From NCBI GenBank assembly GCA_031277795.1, contig JAITLQ010000018.1:372001-436000 (forward strand): 64,000 nucleotides of DNA. Direction: 5' to 3'. The position numbers and the translations under genes were made by a program. Shown piece by piece: positions 62,191 to 64,000 of the stretch. The notes under the pieces are model-generated. The model did no database searches and had not been told where the DNA came from. It saw only the letters and a list, made by a program, of their open reading frames with translations. Positions within the stretch are counted from its first letter, which is position 1; every line of letters starts with the position of its first letter. This DNA is from Arthrobacter sp. GTDB lineage: Bacteria; Actinomycetota; Actinomycetes; Actinomycetales; Micrococcaceae.

Positions 62191-62976
62191 TCAGCGCCCG
62201 CGCATGGCCTTGCGGTTGGGGCGAAGGCGGGTGGGGTCGATGCCCTTGGGGATGGGCGGCTGGTTCAGGCGCAGGGTGCTCAGGCGCTTGTCCACGGCGG
62301 CCACCTCCTGACGCGTGATGGCCTTCTTGAAGCCCTTGGCGGTCTTGCGGACCTTGGCCAGCTCCACCTGATCCTCGTGCTGGCCCGAGTTGATGATGTG
62401 CACAGGCACGTTCTTCACGACGCGGGTGATGTCGCGCTTGGCGCCCTCAACGAGCGAACGCACGCGCGTGCTGGGGCCCTCGGTCACGAGGATGACGCCC
62501 TGGCGACCGATCGCCATGTAGACGAGGTCCTGCGTGCGCGGGGAGATCGCGATGGGCTCGTCCTTGACGATCCAGCCGCGGCCCAGCGTGGAGAGCGCGG
62601 CGCCGGCGGCGCCCGGTCGGCCGGCCATGCGGGCGAAGGCCACGCCCTCGGCGCGGCGATTCATGTACAGGGTGGCCAGGAAGAAGCCGACCACGAGGCC
62701 GAGGATCATCCAGAGCACCCAGCCGCCGATCAGCAGGCCGAGACCGGCACCCACGGCGCCGGCGCCGAGGAAGATGGCGATCATGATCCACGGAAGGGCC
62801 GGCTCCTGCTCGCGGGTCATCTTGAAGACCTGGACGATCTGGGCCCAACGGCCGTCACCGCCGCCGTTCTTCTTGCGTTCCTTCTTGGCGATCTTGGCCG
62901 CCTGCTTCTCTTCCTTCTGCTGAGCGCGCAGTCGGGCGATCTGCTCCTGGGCGGTTGCGTCGAGTTTCTTGGCCAT
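62191..62976 (-). CDS. DUF4191 family membrane protein
   Basis: 261-aa protein with a highly basic, helical N-terminus (KKLDATAQEQIARLRAQQK to KKERKK), two transmembrane helices (about 61-83 and 85-105) and a cytoplasmic domain with EGVAFARMAGRPGAAGA, IGRQGVILVTEGP and RQEVAAVDKRLSTL. DUF4191 is an actinobacterial family of unknown function, placed downstream of lipA (lipA-DUF4191), as here. ATG 62976 has TAGACT nine bases upstream on the minus strand. Not likely to be part of the lipA transcript, because a hairpin separates them. Confidence 0.92.
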   Translation of the reverse strand: MAKKLDATAQEQIARLRAQQKEEKQAAKIAKKERKKNGGGDGRWAQIVQVFKMTREQEPALPWIMIAIFLGAGAVGAGLGLLIGGWVLWMILGLVVGFFLATLYMNRRAEGVAFARMAGRPGAAGAALSTLGRGWIVKDEPIAISPRTQDLVYMAIGRQGVILVTEGPSTRVRSLVEGAKRDITRVVKNVPVHIINSGQHEDQVELAKVRKTAKGFKKAITRQEVAAVDKRLSTLRLNQPPIPKGIDPTRLRPNRKAMRGR

Positions 62977-62985
62977 AGCGTCACG

Positions 62986-62991
62986 AGTCTA
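62986..62991 (-). promoter_or_regulatory. Candidate -10 box of DUF4191 gene
   Basis: Minus-strand TAGACT, nine bases before ATG 62976. It lies just downstream of the lipA terminator, so the gene probably has its own promoter with almost no leader. Confidence 0.4.
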
Positions 62992-62992
62992 C

Positions 62993-63025
62993 CGGAGCCG
63001 GGGCGCGCTTGGTGCCCCGGCTCCG
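62993..63025 (-). terminator. Hairpin after lipA
   Basis: Perfect 12-bp stem CGGAGCCGGGGC (62993-63004) with 63014-63025, nine-base loop, eight bases after the lipA stop. Confidence 0.75.
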
Positions 63026-63032
63026 CCACGAC

Positions 63033-64000
63033 TCACGCCGGGTTGCTGGCCAAGAGGGAGACGGCCTCCTGCTTGGCGCCGCCCTCGTCCTCGATGTGGG
63101 CCAGGCCGGCCGGGATCTCCTGGCCGCTGGCGCGCATCGCCCGCGCCCACAGCCGCCCGGCCCGGTAGGAGGAACGCACGAGGGGGCCCGCCATGACGCC
63201 GAGGAAGCCGATCTCCTCGGCCTCTTGGGAGAGCTCAACAAACTCCTCGGGGCGCACCCAGCGGTCCACGGGGAGGTGGCGCTGGGTGGGGCGCAGGTAC
63301 TGGGTCAGGGTGATGATGTCGGTGCCGGCCCCGTGCAGATCCCGCAGCGCGCCGGAGACCTCCTCGCGCGTCTCGCCCATGCCCAGGATGAGGTTCGACT
63401 TGGTGATGAGGCCCGCGGCCTTGCCGTGGCCGATCGTGGCGAGGGAGCGCTCGTAGCGGAAGGCGGGGCGGATGCGCTTGAACAGGCGCGGCACGGTCTC
63501 CACGTTGTGGGCGTACACCTCGGGGCGGGACTCGGTGATGACGTCGAGCAACGCGGGGCGGCCGGTGAAGTCGGGGATGAGCAACTCGACGCCGGTGCCG
63601 GGGTTCAGCGCGTGGATGCGCCGCACCGTCTCGGCGTAGAGCCAGGTCCCCTCGTCCTCGAGGTCGTCGCGGGCCACGCCGGTGACGGTGGCGTAGCGCA
63701 GGCCCATCTCTTGGATGGAACGCGCGACCTTCTCCGGCTCCAGGCGATCGAGCGTGCTCGGCTTGCCCGTGTCGATCTGGCAGAAGTCGCAGCGGCGGGT
63801 GCACTGGGAGCCGCCGATGAGGAAGGTGGCCTCGCGGTCCTCCCAGCACTCGAAGATGTTGGGGCAGCCGGCCTCCTCACACACGGTGTGCAGGCCCTTG
63901 TCCTTGACGAGGGACTTGAGCCCCACGTACTCGGGACCGATCTCCACGTGGGCCCGAATCCAGGAGGGCTTGCGCTCCACCTGGACCGCCGCGTTGCGGG
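63033..64000 (-). CDS. lipA: Lipoyl synthase LipA, 3' part (5' end outside window)
   Basis: Radical-SAM enzyme that inserts two sulfurs into octanoyl groups on lipoyl domains of pyruvate and 2-oxoglutarate dehydrogenase and the glycine cleavage system. Two clusters of cysteines: [12 protein letters not shown] (auxiliary 4Fe-4S, destroyed as sulfur source) and CTRRCDFC (radical SAM CX3CX2C), plus C-terminal RSSY ligand motif [11 protein letters not shown]. The minus-strand frame continues to the window edge: residues before ERKPSW are RNAAVQV, matching LipA N-termini, so the gene starts outside; a GTG at 63980 is not the true start. lipB is expected just upstream, beyond the window. Confidence 0.96.
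   Translation of the reverse strand, partial: RNAAVQVERKPSWIRAHVEIGPEYVGLKSLVKDKGLHTVCEEAGCPNIFECWEDREATFLIGGSQCTRRCDFCQIDTGKPSTLDRLEPEKVARSIQEMGLRYATVTGVARDDLEDEGTWLYAETVRRIHALNPGTGVELLIPDFTGRPALLDVITESRPEVYAHNVETVPRLFKRIRPAFRYERSLATIGHGKAAGLITKSNLILGMGETREEVSGALRDLHGAGTDIITLTQYLRPTQRHLPVDRWVRPEEFVELSQEAEEIGFLGVMAGPLVRSSYRAGRLWARAMRASGQEIPAGLAHIEDEGGAKQEAVSLLASNPA

Overview
The window comes from the chromosome of a high-GC Gram-positive bacterium (Actinomycetota). Evidence is the mtrB-lpqB pair, Rv3235-, Rv2175c-, DUF3040- and DUF4191-type genes, a 180-kDa-class NAD glutamate dehydrogenase, polyphosphate glucokinase, GlnE, a division cluster without ftsA but with sepF and divIVA, and frequent GTG starts with ATGA/GTGA overlaps. 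MurE lacks the DNPR signature of meso-DAP enzymes, which hints at a lysine or ornithine peptidoglycan as in Actinomycetaceae and relatives; that placement is inference. Gene density is about one per 1.2 kb. I see no tRNA, rRNA, CRISPR array, insertion sequence or prophage.

Layout. 1-8066: cell-envelope signalling and secretion (mtrB fragment, lpqB, comF-like, hpf, secA). 8145-12460: a little-known block with an Rv3235-family gene and a membrane LysM protein on the minus strand, then an unrecognised protein with an internal duplication, a CpaB-like SAF protein and a MinD/CpaE-like ATPase. 12587-18907: NAD-glutamate dehydrogenase and a PdtaS-type kinase. 19022-23948: LysM lytic transglycosylase, Rv2175c-like DNA-binding protein, polyprenyl diphosphate synthase, dinB, DUF3040 protein. 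24462-45712: the complete dcw (division and cell wall) cluster mraZ-rsmH-ftsL-ftsI-murE-murF-mraY-murD-ftsW-murG-murC-ftsQ-ftsZ, followed by pgeF-like, yggS, sepF, yggT, divIVA, lspA and rluD-like. 45768-53661: dnaE, hisD, nrdR, ppgK, map and a 58-aa protein. 53814-61144: a nitrogen block (glnA2, glnE, pabB, glnA1). 61313-64000: RDD protein, DUF4191 protein and a lipA fragment.

How it fits together. The dcw genes are tightly packed and probably co-transcribed from an mraZ promoter that overlaps four TGGRR repeats at exact 10-bp spacing, a textbook MraZ operator. GlnE should act on GlnA1, which keeps the target tyrosine, and not on its neighbour GlnA2, which has tryptophan there; GlnR-like boxes precede both synthetases. 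The lytic transglycosylase is preceded by five 9-bp TGTGAC-type repeats resembling the MtrA recognition sequence, linking it to the mtrB system at the left end. Many single genes have a TANNNT -10 box exactly six bases before the start codon, so leaderless transcripts seem common. Convergent or isolated genes are separated by strong hairpins, including a perfect 60-nt palindrome.

No clearly new defence or mobile system was found. The least-explained region is 8145-12460.
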